A DNA stretch of 9,033 nt from Paracoccaceae bacterium (GTDB taxonomy: Bacteria; Pseudomonadota; Alphaproteobacteria; Rhodobacterales; Rhodobacteraceae), in assembly GCA_002400675.1 (NCBI GenBank), contig NVQY01000085.1, positions 507 to 9,539 on the forward strand, written 5' to 3'. Position 1 is the first letter of the stretch. Every line of letters begins with the position of its first letter. This document shows positions 1-6,941 of the stretch, in pieces. The notes under the pieces were generated by a model. The model ran no database searches. It was not told the DNA's origin and was given only the letters and a program-made list of their open reading frames with translations. A program made the position numbers and the translations under genes.

Positions 1-519
1 ATGATGGTGTCCTTCATACAGTCAAATTATGCCGGATTCGGGTCTGGCGTGGTGGTGCCGGGTACCGGCGTTGCCTTGCAGAACCGTGGCGCGGATTTCT
101 CGCTTGATCCGGCGCATCAGAACCACGTTGGCCCACGCAAGAGACCCTTTCACACGATCATCCCCGGATTCCTGATGGGACCGGATGGCCCAAGGATGAG
201 CTTTGGCGTCATGGGTGGGCCAATGCAGGCGCAAGGGCATGTGCAGATGGTTTTGCGTACCCAACTGTTTGGTCAGGACCCACAGATGGCAGCAGATGCG
301 CCGCGCTGGCGGATTACCCAAGGGCTGGGCGTTGCGTGTGAAACGACGATCCCGGCTGCAACACTGGACACGCTACGCACCCTTGGCCATGACCTGACCT
401 TAGAATCCCCCGACAATGCGTTCGGGTTTGGCGGTGCGCAACTGATCCATCGCCTGCCCGGTCGTGGCTATGCAGGTGGGTCCGACCCGCGCAAGGACGG
501 CGCGGCGATGGGGTTTTAA
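1..519 (+). CDS. Gamma-glutamyltransferase-like protein (glutathione hydrolase family), C-terminal part, 5' truncated
   Basis: This is the C-terminal 172 codons of an Ntn-hydrolase of the gamma-glutamyltransferase family, which cleaves or transfers gamma-glutamyl groups. The reading frame is open from base 1, so the true start and the autocatalytic cleavage site with its nucleophilic Thr lie before the window. Visible family motifs are FIQSNYAGFGSGVVVPGTG and LQNRGADFSLDP near the start, KRPFHTIIPGF around residues 47-57, and FGVMGGPMQAQGH around 68-80, which holds the Gly-Gly pair expected at the oxyanion hole. In classical GGTs such as E. coli Ggt the KRPF segment continues with a Ser-Ser pair. 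The HTII version seen here is typical, from memory, of the YwrD-like branch, whose substrates are poorly known. The stop is TAA at 517-519. It lies upstream of the regulator genes on the same strand, but the 170-nt gap leaves operon membership open. Confidence 0.9.
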   Translation: MMVSFIQSNYAGFGSGVVVPGTGVALQNRGADFSLDPAHQNHVGPRKRPFHTIIPGFLMGPDGPRMSFGVMGGPMQAQGHVQMVLRTQLFGQDPQMAADAPRWRITQGLGVACETTIPAATLDTLRTLGHDLTLESPDNAFGFGGAQLIHRLPGRGYAGGSDPRKDGAAMGF

Positions 520-689
520 CAGGGACGCGCGCCGCACCCGCAACATTCAAAGGTTTTTCAAATGGCCCATATCCACTCGTCTATTCTAACCTTCCGTTTT
601 CCAGATGAGAGGTCTTCACTTCACGATGCCCATACAAAAAGATCTTGATTCATTATTGCATCACTGCTGCGAATATGCATCATGGAAAT
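520..689. other. Intergenic gap upstream of the sensor/regulator operon
   Basis: This stretch lies between the GGT-like gene and the PAS gene. I see no stem-loop with a T-tract that would terminate the upstream gene, and no convincing sigma-70 or sigma-54 (GG-N10-GC) promoter. The PAS reading frame is open back to a TTG at 645, so the last 45 nt could be coding. The promoter for the downstream cluster should be here if the GGT-like gene is not co-transcribed, but I cannot place it. Confidence 0.4.
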
Positions 690-1541
690 ATGAGTGACGC
701 CCTGGCATCAAAAAATACAGCTATAGACCCCGTCAACATCCCGTCTGACGCCTCGGAAACCGTCGTTCTGCGCGGGATGCTTGAGGCCTCTAATGACGCG
801 TGCTGGTGTATGGAATTTACAAAGCCAGTCGACTTGACCGCTGCGGACCACGAAATTGTGCGGAATGTATTTGAGAATGGCCCGGTTTGGCGGCATTGCA
901 ATGCGGCGATGGAGCGGCTCTACCAACTGCCTGCGGGGCAGGACATGAACGCGCGTCCGGTTCATGAAATCTTTCCAAACACCCCCAGCAATCAGGAATT
1001 TGTGCGTAATCTGATTGCTAATGGCTTCGAGGTTGACGGTGCCCCGGCATTGGATCGCCGCTATGATGGGTTGGAAATTTACGTCGAGAACGATGTGCGT
1101 GCACACATTTCGAATGGCAAGCTGTATCGCATGTTTGGCACCGTGCGCAACGTAGCCAAGCACCGGCGGCGAGAGCAGGTACTTGCAGACAGATTCTTGC
1201 AGGTCAGTGGAATGATTGCGGCGATCCCCAGCCCGTTTTTGGCCATCGACCCCTTTGGGGTGATCGAGGTGGTAAATCCTGCCGCCGAAGCATGGGTGGG
1301 GCGCAAGAGTGAGGCGCTTGTCGGGCAGCCCTTGGATGCCACCCTGCAAGGCATGCATCTGGGGGGGCTCCTGCCTGATTTGGAAGGTGTGATGGCAAAA
1401 GTTCAGTCATTGGCCATACCGATTACGATGCGCGTCAAAGAACATATGTCCGATACCGTGTGGCAAATCGCGCCGCGCGAAACCTCTGCCGGGACCGGCT
1501 ATGTCCTGATGATCGTTCCTGATAATATTGTGGAGGGGTAG
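690..1541 (+). CDS. PAS-domain sensor protein without an output domain
   Basis: The protein has about 283 residues and appears to be made of two PAS-type sensory modules: roughly residues 25-155 (LRGMLEASNDACWCMEF ... YRMFGTVRNVAKHRRR) and 172-277 (SGMIAAIPSPFLAIDPFG, then VVNPAAEAWVGR). They are joined by a charged helical linker, RRREQVLADRF. There is no histidine kinase, GGDEF/EAL, AAA+ or HTH domain, and no signal peptide or membrane segment, so it should be a cytoplasmic sensor acting through a partner. Its stop codon is 1 nt before the start of the AAA+ regulator gene, which points to that regulator as the partner (inference). The start is uncertain. ATG 690 has a weak GGA at 684-686; ATG 675 and TTG 645 are in frame but have no good ribosome binding site. 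The ligand or cofactor is unknown. Confidence 0.8.
   Translation: MSDALASKNTAIDPVNIPSDASETVVLRGMLEASNDACWCMEFTKPVDLTAADHEIVRNVFENGPVWRHCNAAMERLYQLPAGQDMNARPVHEIFPNTPSNQEFVRNLIANGFEVDGAPALDRRYDGLEIYVENDVRAHISNGKLYRMFGTVRNVAKHRRREQVLADRFLQVSGMIAAIPSPFLAIDPFGVIEVVNPAAEAWVGRKSEALVGQPLDATLQGMHLGGLLPDLEGVMAKVQSLAIPITMRVKEHMSDTVWQIAPRETSAGTGYVLMIVPDNIVEG
1532..1538 (+). promoter_or_regulatory. Shine-Dalgarno site deciding the regulator start
   Basis: GGAGGGG sits at the very end of the PAS gene. The GGAGG core ends 6 nt before ATG 1543. This favours ATG 1543 over the in-frame TTG at 1528 and means ribosomes ending the PAS gene can re-initiate directly on the regulator gene. Confidence 0.75.
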
Positions 1542-1542
1542 G

Positions 1543-3006
1543 ATGACGGGTTTACCTTGGTCAGAGCATCCAATTTTCGCCGCTGAAACCCAGCACGATG
1601 CCGCAAGCCGGCTGGAGATGTTTGATGACGGGTTGGTTATCTTGTCGACATCAGGCGACGTGCTGCATGTGACATCAGAAGCCGCGCGCCAACTTGGAAT
1701 TGACACCGAGACCGCAAGGGGCGTGCCCTTGTCCCGCCTTTCGACAAAATGTGAGGGCTGGGATGACCTCGTCGCGGCGATGGCGGCGGGGCATAGTGTA
1801 GATCGACTGCTCCGTCGGGCGGATGGATGCGAAATACTTGCCGCGCCAAGGTCGGTTCGCGAGGCAGATCAAAGCACAATCCGAATGATCGTATTGCGTG
1901 ATCTCAGCGGGCTTGATTACCGGCGCGAACGCGCAAGCGGCGGGGGCAATACGACCCATCTTCAGTTTATTGCCGAGAACCGAACCCGGCCTGATTTTGT
2001 CGCCCAGCGGCGGTTAGATTCCGAATTGCACCGCGTCCTCTCGCGTGGTGAGCGGGCCATGGTGCAGGGCGCGCGCATTTTGATTACCGGTGAATCCGGT
2101 GTGGGAAAAACCGAAATCGCCAAGTTCCTGCATACAACTGTTGCGGATGCGGATGAACCGTTTGTCGTTGCCAATTGTGCATCCTCTTCAGATGTGCTGT
2201 TTGCGCGGGCTCTTTTTGGGTCCGGTACCGAACAGGGTGGGCCGCGCATTCCGGGTCTGATCGAGCAATCCGAGGGCGGGACACTTTTTCTGGATGAGGT
2301 CGCCGAAATCCCTCTGAGCGCGCAGGCACTGTTGTTGCGGTTCCTTGAGGATGGGTTGGTCACCCTCCCTGCGGGGGGACAGCACCGCGTGGTTAATGTG
2401 CGTGTGATCGCTGCGACAAACCGGGATTTGCGCCAACTGGTTCGCACTGGCCGGTTCCGCGCCGATTTGTATTATCGCCTCGCCGTTGTGCCGCTTAAGG
2501 TGCCACCTTTGCGCGAAATGCCTGCGCTGATCGGCCATTTGACCGACCGTTTTCTGCGCACGATCAACCAGCGGCGTCAGACCCCGTTGCTGGTCCCACA
2601 TCCGCTGCGCGATTTGCTGAATGAATACAGTTATCCGGGCAACATCCGGGAACTGCTTAATATTGTTCAGAAGCTTGCGATCTTTCTGGAAGAAACCGGC
2701 GATCTGGCCGAGCTAATAGAGGACTTGTTTGTCCCAATCGACATAGCGGGCATTGACGGACCCAAAACCGAAGGGGCAGGACTAAATCAAAGCGGTGCCC
2801 CCCTACCCTCAAATTTGAAATCTGAAGTGCGCCGGTACGAGCGGACGCTGATTGATAAGGCTATCCGAGTTCATGGCAGCAAACGAAAAGCCGCCCTCGC
2901 CTTAGGCGTGGATATCGGGACTATCGTGCGAAAAACGGCCAAGCCAACAACGACGACAAACGTGGAAGGTTCCACAAACATCAACACGGGAGAGACGAGA
3001 TCATGA
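1543..3006 (+). CDS. PAS / AAA+ / HTH transcriptional regulator, NtrC/TyrR-like, lacking the GAFTGA loop
   Basis: This is a 487-residue enhancer-binding-protein-like regulator. Domains in order: an N-terminal PAS-like region (about 22-125), a linker, an AAA+ domain (about 155-395) and a C-terminal Fis/TyrR-type helix-turn-helix (about 444-464, SKRKAALALGVDIGTIVRK). ATPase motifs are intact: Walker A GESGVGKT (183-190), Walker B GGTLFLDE with D251/E252, sensor I ATNRDL (291-296), arginine-finger segment FRADLYYR (305-312) and sensor II YPGNIREL (364-371). The segment after LFG (residues 227-244) is shorter than usual and has no GAFTGA motif, the loop that contacts sigma-54 in true activators. 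It is therefore likely to work at sigma-70-type promoters, as known for TyrR and R. capsulatus NtrC. No receiver domain is present, so control is probably by ligand or by the adjacent PAS protein. The last ~22 residues are a Thr/Asn-rich tail. The stop overlaps the next start (ATGA). Confidence 0.88.
   Translation: MTGLPWSEHPIFAAETQHDAASRLEMFDDGLVILSTSGDVLHVTSEAARQLGIDTETARGVPLSRLSTKCEGWDDLVAAMAAGHSVDRLLRRADGCEILAAPRSVREADQSTIRMIVLRDLSGLDYRRERASGGGNTTHLQFIAENRTRPDFVAQRRLDSELHRVLSRGERAMVQGARILITGESGVGKTEIAKFLHTTVADADEPFVVANCASSSDVLFARALFGSGTEQGGPRIPGLIEQSEGGTLFLDEVAEIPLSAQALLLRFLEDGLVTLPAGGQHRVVNVRVIAATNRDLRQLVRTGRFRADLYYRLAVVPLKVPPLREMPALIGHLTDRFLRTINQRRQTPLLVPHPLRDLLNEYSYPGNIRELLNIVQKLAIFLEETGDLAELIEDLFVPIDIAGIDGPKTEGAGLNQSGAPLPSNLKSEVRRYERTLIDKAIRVHGSKRKAALALGVDIGTIVRKTAKPTTTTNVEGSTNINTGETRS
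2962..2975. repeat. Perfect palindrome, candidate operator before the transporter genes
   Basis: GTGGAA-GG-TTCCAC is an inverted repeat with 6-bp arms and a 2-bp centre, lying 27 nt before the binding-protein start, inside the 3' end of the regulator gene. The 2-nt centre is too small for a good RNA hairpin, so a protein-binding site is more plausible than a terminator. No second copy of the same sequence was seen in the window, so the role is speculative. Confidence 0.3.
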
Positions 3007-4055
3007 CAAAGAAACGCTTTTTGGGTTGCGCGGGCATTGCTTCAATCTGTGTGGCGACGCTGGCATCCGCATCCACTGCGGGTGAGTTGAATATCCTCAC
3101 ATGGGAAGGCTACGCCGATCCCAGTGTGATTGAGCCGTTCGAGGCTGCAACCGGGTGTAAAGTCTCGGCTACCTATGTCGGGTCGAATGACGACTTTGCG
3201 CCCAAGCTGGCGGCAGGTGGAGGCGTGTTTGATATTGTGACGCCTTCGATCGACACGACCTTTTCGCTGATCGAAGCCGGATTCGTGCAGGAAATCGACA
3301 TTTCGAGGATCAGCGCCTGGGGCGATCTGTATAAGCAGTTCACGACCGCCGATGGCATCCAGAAGGACGGTAAAATTTACGGCGTGCCCTACGCGTGGGG
3401 TGCTATCCCGTTTATGTATCGCAAGGACAAATTTGACACGCCACCCACGTCAATTGCGGCGCTTTGGGATCCGGCGTTAAAAGGTCGCGTTTCGCTTTGG
3501 GATGACAAAAGTGCGCTTTATGTAGCGGCACGCCTGAATGGCGACATGAACATTTACAGCCTTTCCGATGAACAGATCGCTGCTGCGCAAGTCAAGCTGA
3601 TTGAACAACGTCCCAATATTCGTAAATACTGGTCCACAGCCGGCGAATTGGTAGACCTTTTTAAGTCTGACGAGGTCTGGATTTCCAATACCTGGGGCGG
3701 CTACCAGTCGGCTCTGTTAGCGGATGAGGGCGTTGAAGTGGTCGAGTTCATTCCCGAAGAAGGTGCCGAAGGCTGGATGGACAGCAACATGATCGTGACG
3801 GGCACCCCAAACGAGGAATGCGCCTATCAGTTCCTTAACATGGCGGTCAGCGCCGAGGGTCAGGGCGGCGTTTTCCGGGTCAATGGCTATTCTTCGACCA
3901 ACCCGGTCGCGGCGAAAGAGTTCATGACACCCGAGGAGTTCTCGGCACTGCATCAGGACGACCCGGATTACCTCAACAGCTTGTTGCTTTGGGAAAATCT
4001 GGCGGACCGTTTGCCGGTTTATACCAATGCATGGAACTCGGTAAAATCACAGTAA
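3003..4055 (+). CDS. Periplasmic solute-binding protein of a polyamine-type ABC importer (PotD/PotF family)
   Basis: This 350-residue protein is the ligand-capturing component of the importer encoded by the next three genes. It has a Sec-type signal peptide: basic MTKKR, a hydrophobic stretch, and probable cleavage near ASASTAG, about residues 22-27. The mature protein opens with LNILTWEGYADP, the family's typical first strand, followed by FDIVTPS (76-82), YGVPYAWGAIPFMYRKD (126-142) and ISNTWGGY (227-234). Length is normal for the family. Compared from memory with E. coli PotF, the aromatic residues W34 and W231, S82 and D260 are kept. The WSDY segment is WEGY here, and the Asp after the second Trp is Tyr (Y234), so the ligand may not be putrescine or spermidine. 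The start overlaps the regulator stop by 4 nt, and GGGAGAG (2988-2994) gives a good ribosome binding site. Confidence 0.92.
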   Translation: MTKKRFLGCAGIASICVATLASASTAGELNILTWEGYADPSVIEPFEAATGCKVSATYVGSNDDFAPKLAAGGGVFDIVTPSIDTTFSLIEAGFVQEIDISRISAWGDLYKQFTTADGIQKDGKIYGVPYAWGAIPFMYRKDKFDTPPTSIAALWDPALKGRVSLWDDKSALYVAARLNGDMNIYSLSDEQIAAAQVKLIEQRPNIRKYWSTAGELVDLFKSDEVWISNTWGGYQSALLADEGVEVVEFIPEEGAEGWMDSNMIVTGTPNEECAYQFLNMAVSAEGQGGVFRVNGYSSTNPVAAKEFMTPEEFSALHQDDPDYLNSLLLWENLADRLPVYTNAWNSVKSQ

Positions 4056-4077
4056 TGTGCGCATATTTGTTCCAATC

Positions 4078-4102
4078 GGGTCTGCGGATTATCCGCAGGC
4101 CC
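4078..4102 (+). promoter_or_regulatory. Strong intercistronic stem-loop after the binding-protein gene
   Basis: A 10-bp stem (4078-4087 with 4093-4102, one G-U pair) closes a 5-nt ATTAT loop. Its core is the near-continuous palindrome CTGCGGAT-T-ATCCGCAG. It is not followed by a T-run, so it is not a classic intrinsic terminator. It fits a 3'-end mRNA stabiliser or partial terminator that keeps binding-protein mRNA more abundant than ATPase/permease mRNA, a common arrangement in ABC importer operons. An operator role for the palindrome is also possible. Confidence 0.6.
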
Positions 4103-4127
4103 TATCTGTGATGGCGGAGCGGTGAGA

Positions 4128-5219
4128 GTGACAACAATAATTGAGACGAAGAACCTGACGAAGAAATATGGCGATGTCACCGGCGTCGATGACATTTCAC
4201 TAAGTGTCGAAGAAGGCGAGTTTGTAACGTTGCTGGGCCCGTCTGGTTGCGGGAAATCGACTTTGTTGCGAATGTTGGGTGGCTTTGAAGAGCCGACACA
4301 GGGGCGGATCATGCTGGCCGGTTGTGATGTCACAGATGTACCACCTAGCAAGCGGGCCGTGAATATGGTGTTTCAGGACTATGCACTGTTCCCACATCTT
4401 AGTGCCGGAAAGAACGTCGGTTACGGGCTTCGGGTCTCGGGCATGGCGAAACGCGAAGTGATCGCGAAATCACGCGAGGCGCTGGCCCTTGTCGGGCTTG
4501 AGGATCGGTTTGATGCCGCCCCACATATGTTATCCGGGGGGCAACGCCAGCGCGTCGCCCTGGCGCGTGCAATTGTGCGCCGTCCCCGTGTTTTGCTGCT
4601 GGACGAACCCCTGTCTGCACTTGATGCAAATTTACGGGAACAAATGCAGATTGAATTAAAGCACCTGCACACAAAAGTTGGGCTGACATTCATTCTTGTT
4701 ACCCACGATCAGACCGAGGCACTGACCATGTCAGACCGGGTTATTGTCATGCGTAACGGAAAAATAGTCCAATCGGGCAGCCCACAAGATTTGTATGAAA
4801 ACCCGCGGACGGGATATGTGGCAGGCTTTATTGGCAACACAAACCTGTTCCGTTCAAGGGTTGAGACAGAGGCCGGCAAATCGGTTATCACCTGTTTTGG
4901 ACAGCCTCTTGCTGCCCCCGAGAAATCGGCCAGTTTGTCGGGGCACGATGCCCTGTTTGGTTTCCGTCCGGAAAAAGCGGCGTTGGTGTCGAACACCGAA
5001 CAACCGCGGCAGAACACGCTGCGCGGAACCCTCGCTGATGTCTTGTATCACGGCAAAAGCGCCCGTCTGGTCGTGGACCTTGGCCCAGAACGGTTCGTTG
5101 TTGATGTGCCGATTTCCGATGTTTCCGGGGTGTCTGGCCTGCCACAGGTCGGAGACCCTGTCGCACTCAATATTGAGCCGCACAATATCATGGTTTTAGA
5201 AGATGAGGTGACCGGGTGA
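4128..5219 (+). CDS. ABC transporter ATP-binding protein, PotA/PotG-like
   Basis: This is the cytoplasmic ATPase that powers the importer. Counted from GTG 4128 (363 residues), all nucleotide-binding motifs are intact: Walker A GPSGCGKST (37-45), the Q-loop in VFQDYALFPH with Q83, signature LSGGQRQRVALARA (135-148), Walker B VLLLDEP (155-161), the D-loop SALD, and the switch His in THDQTEA (H193). The C-terminal part (about 235-360) is a TOBE-type regulatory domain, as in PotA and other CUT1/polyamine importers. The start is a choice between GTG 4122 and GTG 4128. The only good ribosome binding site, GGAG at 4115-4118, is 9 nt from 4128 but just 3 nt from 4122, so 4128 is preferred. The stop overlaps the next gene's GTG start (GTGA). 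Confidence 0.93.
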   Translation: MTTIIETKNLTKKYGDVTGVDDISLSVEEGEFVTLLGPSGCGKSTLLRMLGGFEEPTQGRIMLAGCDVTDVPPSKRAVNMVFQDYALFPHLSAGKNVGYGLRVSGMAKREVIAKSREALALVGLEDRFDAAPHMLSGGQRQRVALARAIVRRPRVLLLDEPLSALDANLREQMQIELKHLHTKVGLTFILVTHDQTEALTMSDRVIVMRNGKIVQSGSPQDLYENPRTGYVAGFIGNTNLFRSRVETEAGKSVITCFGQPLAAPEKSASLSGHDALFGFRPEKAALVSNTEQPRQNTLRGTLADVLYHGKSARLVVDLGPERFVVDVPISDVSGVSGLPQVGDPVALNIEPHNIMVLEDEVTG

Positions 5220-6085
5220 GCGCCCCCTTATCGGTTCGCCTGAAACGCGCAGCGGTTCTGTCGCCACCTCTTCTGTGGACCTTTGTGTTCATGTTCATCC
5301 CCTACGCAATCCTGTTCGTCTACAGTTTCTGGGTTCAGAAATATCCAACGTTTCAGCCCGCATTCCAATTCGGGAATTATCTGCAAATCGCGACGGACCC
5401 ACAGTATCTTCGCGTCCTTTTACGCACCCTCAAGATCGCGCTCTTTGTGTCACTTGGGTCAGCCCTGATCGCCTATCCTTACGCCTATTTCCTGGTCTTC
5501 AAGGTCCGGCGGCCCGGCTTTCGGCTGGCGTTGTACATGGCCGTGGTTGCGCCGCTTTGGGTGTCTTATCTGCTGCGGGCCTACACCTGGAAAATCATCC
5601 TGGGAACTACCGGCATTCTCAACTCTTTCCTTATGTCGATCGGCGTTCTGTCAGAGCCGTCTTCTGTGTTTCTGTACAACCAGACCGCTATGATTATCAC
5701 GCTGATCTATGTGTTCATTCCGTTCATGGTCATGCCAATTTACGCGGTGCTTGAAAAAATCCCCAAGTCGCTGATCGAAGCGTCGAGCGATCTGGGTGTC
5801 GGGCGGTTTCGAACCTTCCTTATGGTGACGTTACCGCTGTCAATTCCGGGAATTGTGGCTGGATTCACCATGACCTTTACCCTGACTTTTGGCGATTTCA
5901 TCGCGCCTATCCTTGTCGGCGGCCCGGATGGGCTGATGATCGCCAATGTAATCGCGTCGCAATTTGGCGCGGCTTTGAATTGGCCGCTTGGGTCGGCACT
6001 GGCGTTGGTTATGCTAATGATTGTCCTGACAATCATTACGATTTCCGACCGGTTTGAGCGACTGGGGCAAGGGAAATTCGCATGA
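5216..6085 (+). CDS. ABC transporter inner-membrane permease, PotB/PotH-like
   Basis: This 289-residue inner-membrane protein is one of the two channel-forming subunits. About six hydrophobic segments can be seen (near 15-38, 72-95, 103-125, 155-177, 205-232 and 256-276). Between the fourth and fifth is the cytoplasmic EAA loop EASSDLGVGRFRTFLMVTLP (188-207), which docks onto the ATPase. FGNYLQIATDPQYLRVLLRT in the N-terminal third is typical of the PotB/PotH branch. It starts at a GTG overlapping the ATPase stop by 4 nt, with GAGGTG at 5205-5210 as ribosome binding site, and its own stop overlaps the next permease start by 4 nt. Such coupling suits a 1:1 heterodimer. Confidence 0.93.
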   Translation: MSAPLSVRLKRAAVLSPPLLWTFVFMFIPYAILFVYSFWVQKYPTFQPAFQFGNYLQIATDPQYLRVLLRTLKIALFVSLGSALIAYPYAYFLVFKVRRPGFRLALYMAVVAPLWVSYLLRAYTWKIILGTTGILNSFLMSIGVLSEPSSVFLYNQTAMIITLIYVFIPFMVMPIYAVLEKIPKSLIEASSDLGVGRFRTFLMVTLPLSIPGIVAGFTMTFTLTFGDFIAPILVGGPDGLMIANVIASQFGAALNWPLGSALALVMLMIVLTIITISDRFERLGQGKFA

Positions 6086-6918
6086 CCCAAATCGCGCAAG
6101 AACGGGCCACCCCCCTGCCTCGCAAAGCCGCGGTGCAGGCCGAGCGCCTATCCTGGATGCTTGGGATCACGGCGATCCTTGGTTTCCTGTACCTGCCGAT
6201 TGCGGTGCTTGTGACTTTTAGCTTTAACACATCACGGTCCCTGACCTGGCCAATGTCAGGCCTGACACTTGACTGGTACAAAAAGCTGGCATCGAACGAT
6301 CAGTTGATAGACGCTTTTTTCAACAGCGTTTATGTTGCGACCAGTGCCACCTCTCTGACCCTGATTATCGGTGTGCCAGCCGCCATCGCTCTGGATCGGA
6401 TTGATTTTCCCGGCAAGGGGCTGTTTCGCAAGCTGATCCTGCTGCCGATCGCCCTGCCGGGGATCATCACCGGTATTTCCATGCTGATCCTGTTTCGGGC
6501 GATAGGATTCAACCTAAGCCTTGAGGCGGTGATCGTAGGTCACGCAACCGCCCTGCTGGCGGTTGTCGTCACTCAGGTCTATGCGCGACTGCAACGCCTG
6601 CCACCCAGCCTGGCAGAGGCCTCGGCCGATCTTGGGGCGTCTGGCTTGCAGACCTTCTTTTGGGTGACGCTTCCGAACATCCGTACAGCGGTTATCGGTT
6701 CAGGAATGCTGGCCTTTACGTTGTCGTTTGACGAAATTCCGGTCACCTTCTTTCTGACTGGCCGGGATAATACACTGCCAATGTATATCTGGTCGACAAT
6801 GCGTCGCGGCCTGACGCCCGAGATCAACGCCATTGGCAGCCTGATCGTTTTGATGTCGGCCATCCTGATATTCCTGTCAGTCATGCTTTTGCGCGACAAA
6901 ACCAAACCGAAAAAATAG
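6082..6918 (+). CDS. ABC transporter inner-membrane permease, PotC/PotI-like
   Basis: This 278-residue protein is the second channel subunit, partner of the preceding permease. It has about six hydrophobic segments (near 26-48, 84-105, 116-139, 147-168, 202-222 and 251-270), with FNTSRSLTWPMSGLTLDWY following the first, characteristic of PotC/PotI. The EAA loop is EASADLGASGLQTFFWVTLP (179-198). The N-terminus is about 20 residues of hydrophilic, basic sequence. Translation starts at ATG 6082 within an ATGA overlap, with AAGGGA (6069-6074) as ribosome binding site. The TAG stop is 23 nt before the aldehyde dehydrogenase start. Confidence 0.93.
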   Translation: MTQIAQERATPLPRKAAVQAERLSWMLGITAILGFLYLPIAVLVTFSFNTSRSLTWPMSGLTLDWYKKLASNDQLIDAFFNSVYVATSATSLTLIIGVPAAIALDRIDFPGKGLFRKLILLPIALPGIITGISMLILFRAIGFNLSLEAVIVGHATALLAVVVTQVYARLQRLPPSLAEASADLGASGLQTFFWVTLPNIRTAVIGSGMLAFTLSFDEIPVTFFLTGRDNTLPMYIWSTMRRGLTPEINAIGSLIVLMSAILIFLSVMLLRDKTKPKK

Positions 6919-6941
6919 ATGCTATTCCCAAGGAGTATCCA

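Noticed and set aside
657..682. Direct repeat TGCATCA (657-663 and 676-682) just before the PAS gene start.
   Set aside because: Only 7 bp, no third copy and no clear promoter next to it; too short to distinguish from chance.
708..1358. Long minus-strand open frame opposite the PAS gene (216 codons).
   Set aside because: It is antisense to a well-supported PAS protein coupled to its neighbour, and its translation shows no domain or coding-like pattern.
3018..3030. Possible lipobox (FLGC) in the binding-protein signal peptide.
   Set aside because: The Cys is at residue 9, before the hydrophobic core is complete; cleavage near residues 22-27 by signal peptidase I is more plausible.
4111..4125. 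Four-codon mini-ORF (ATG GCG GAG CGG TGA) overlapping the ATPase start region.
   Set aside because: No ribosome binding site precedes its ATG and an ORF this short is expected by chance; the GGAG within it serves the ATPase start.
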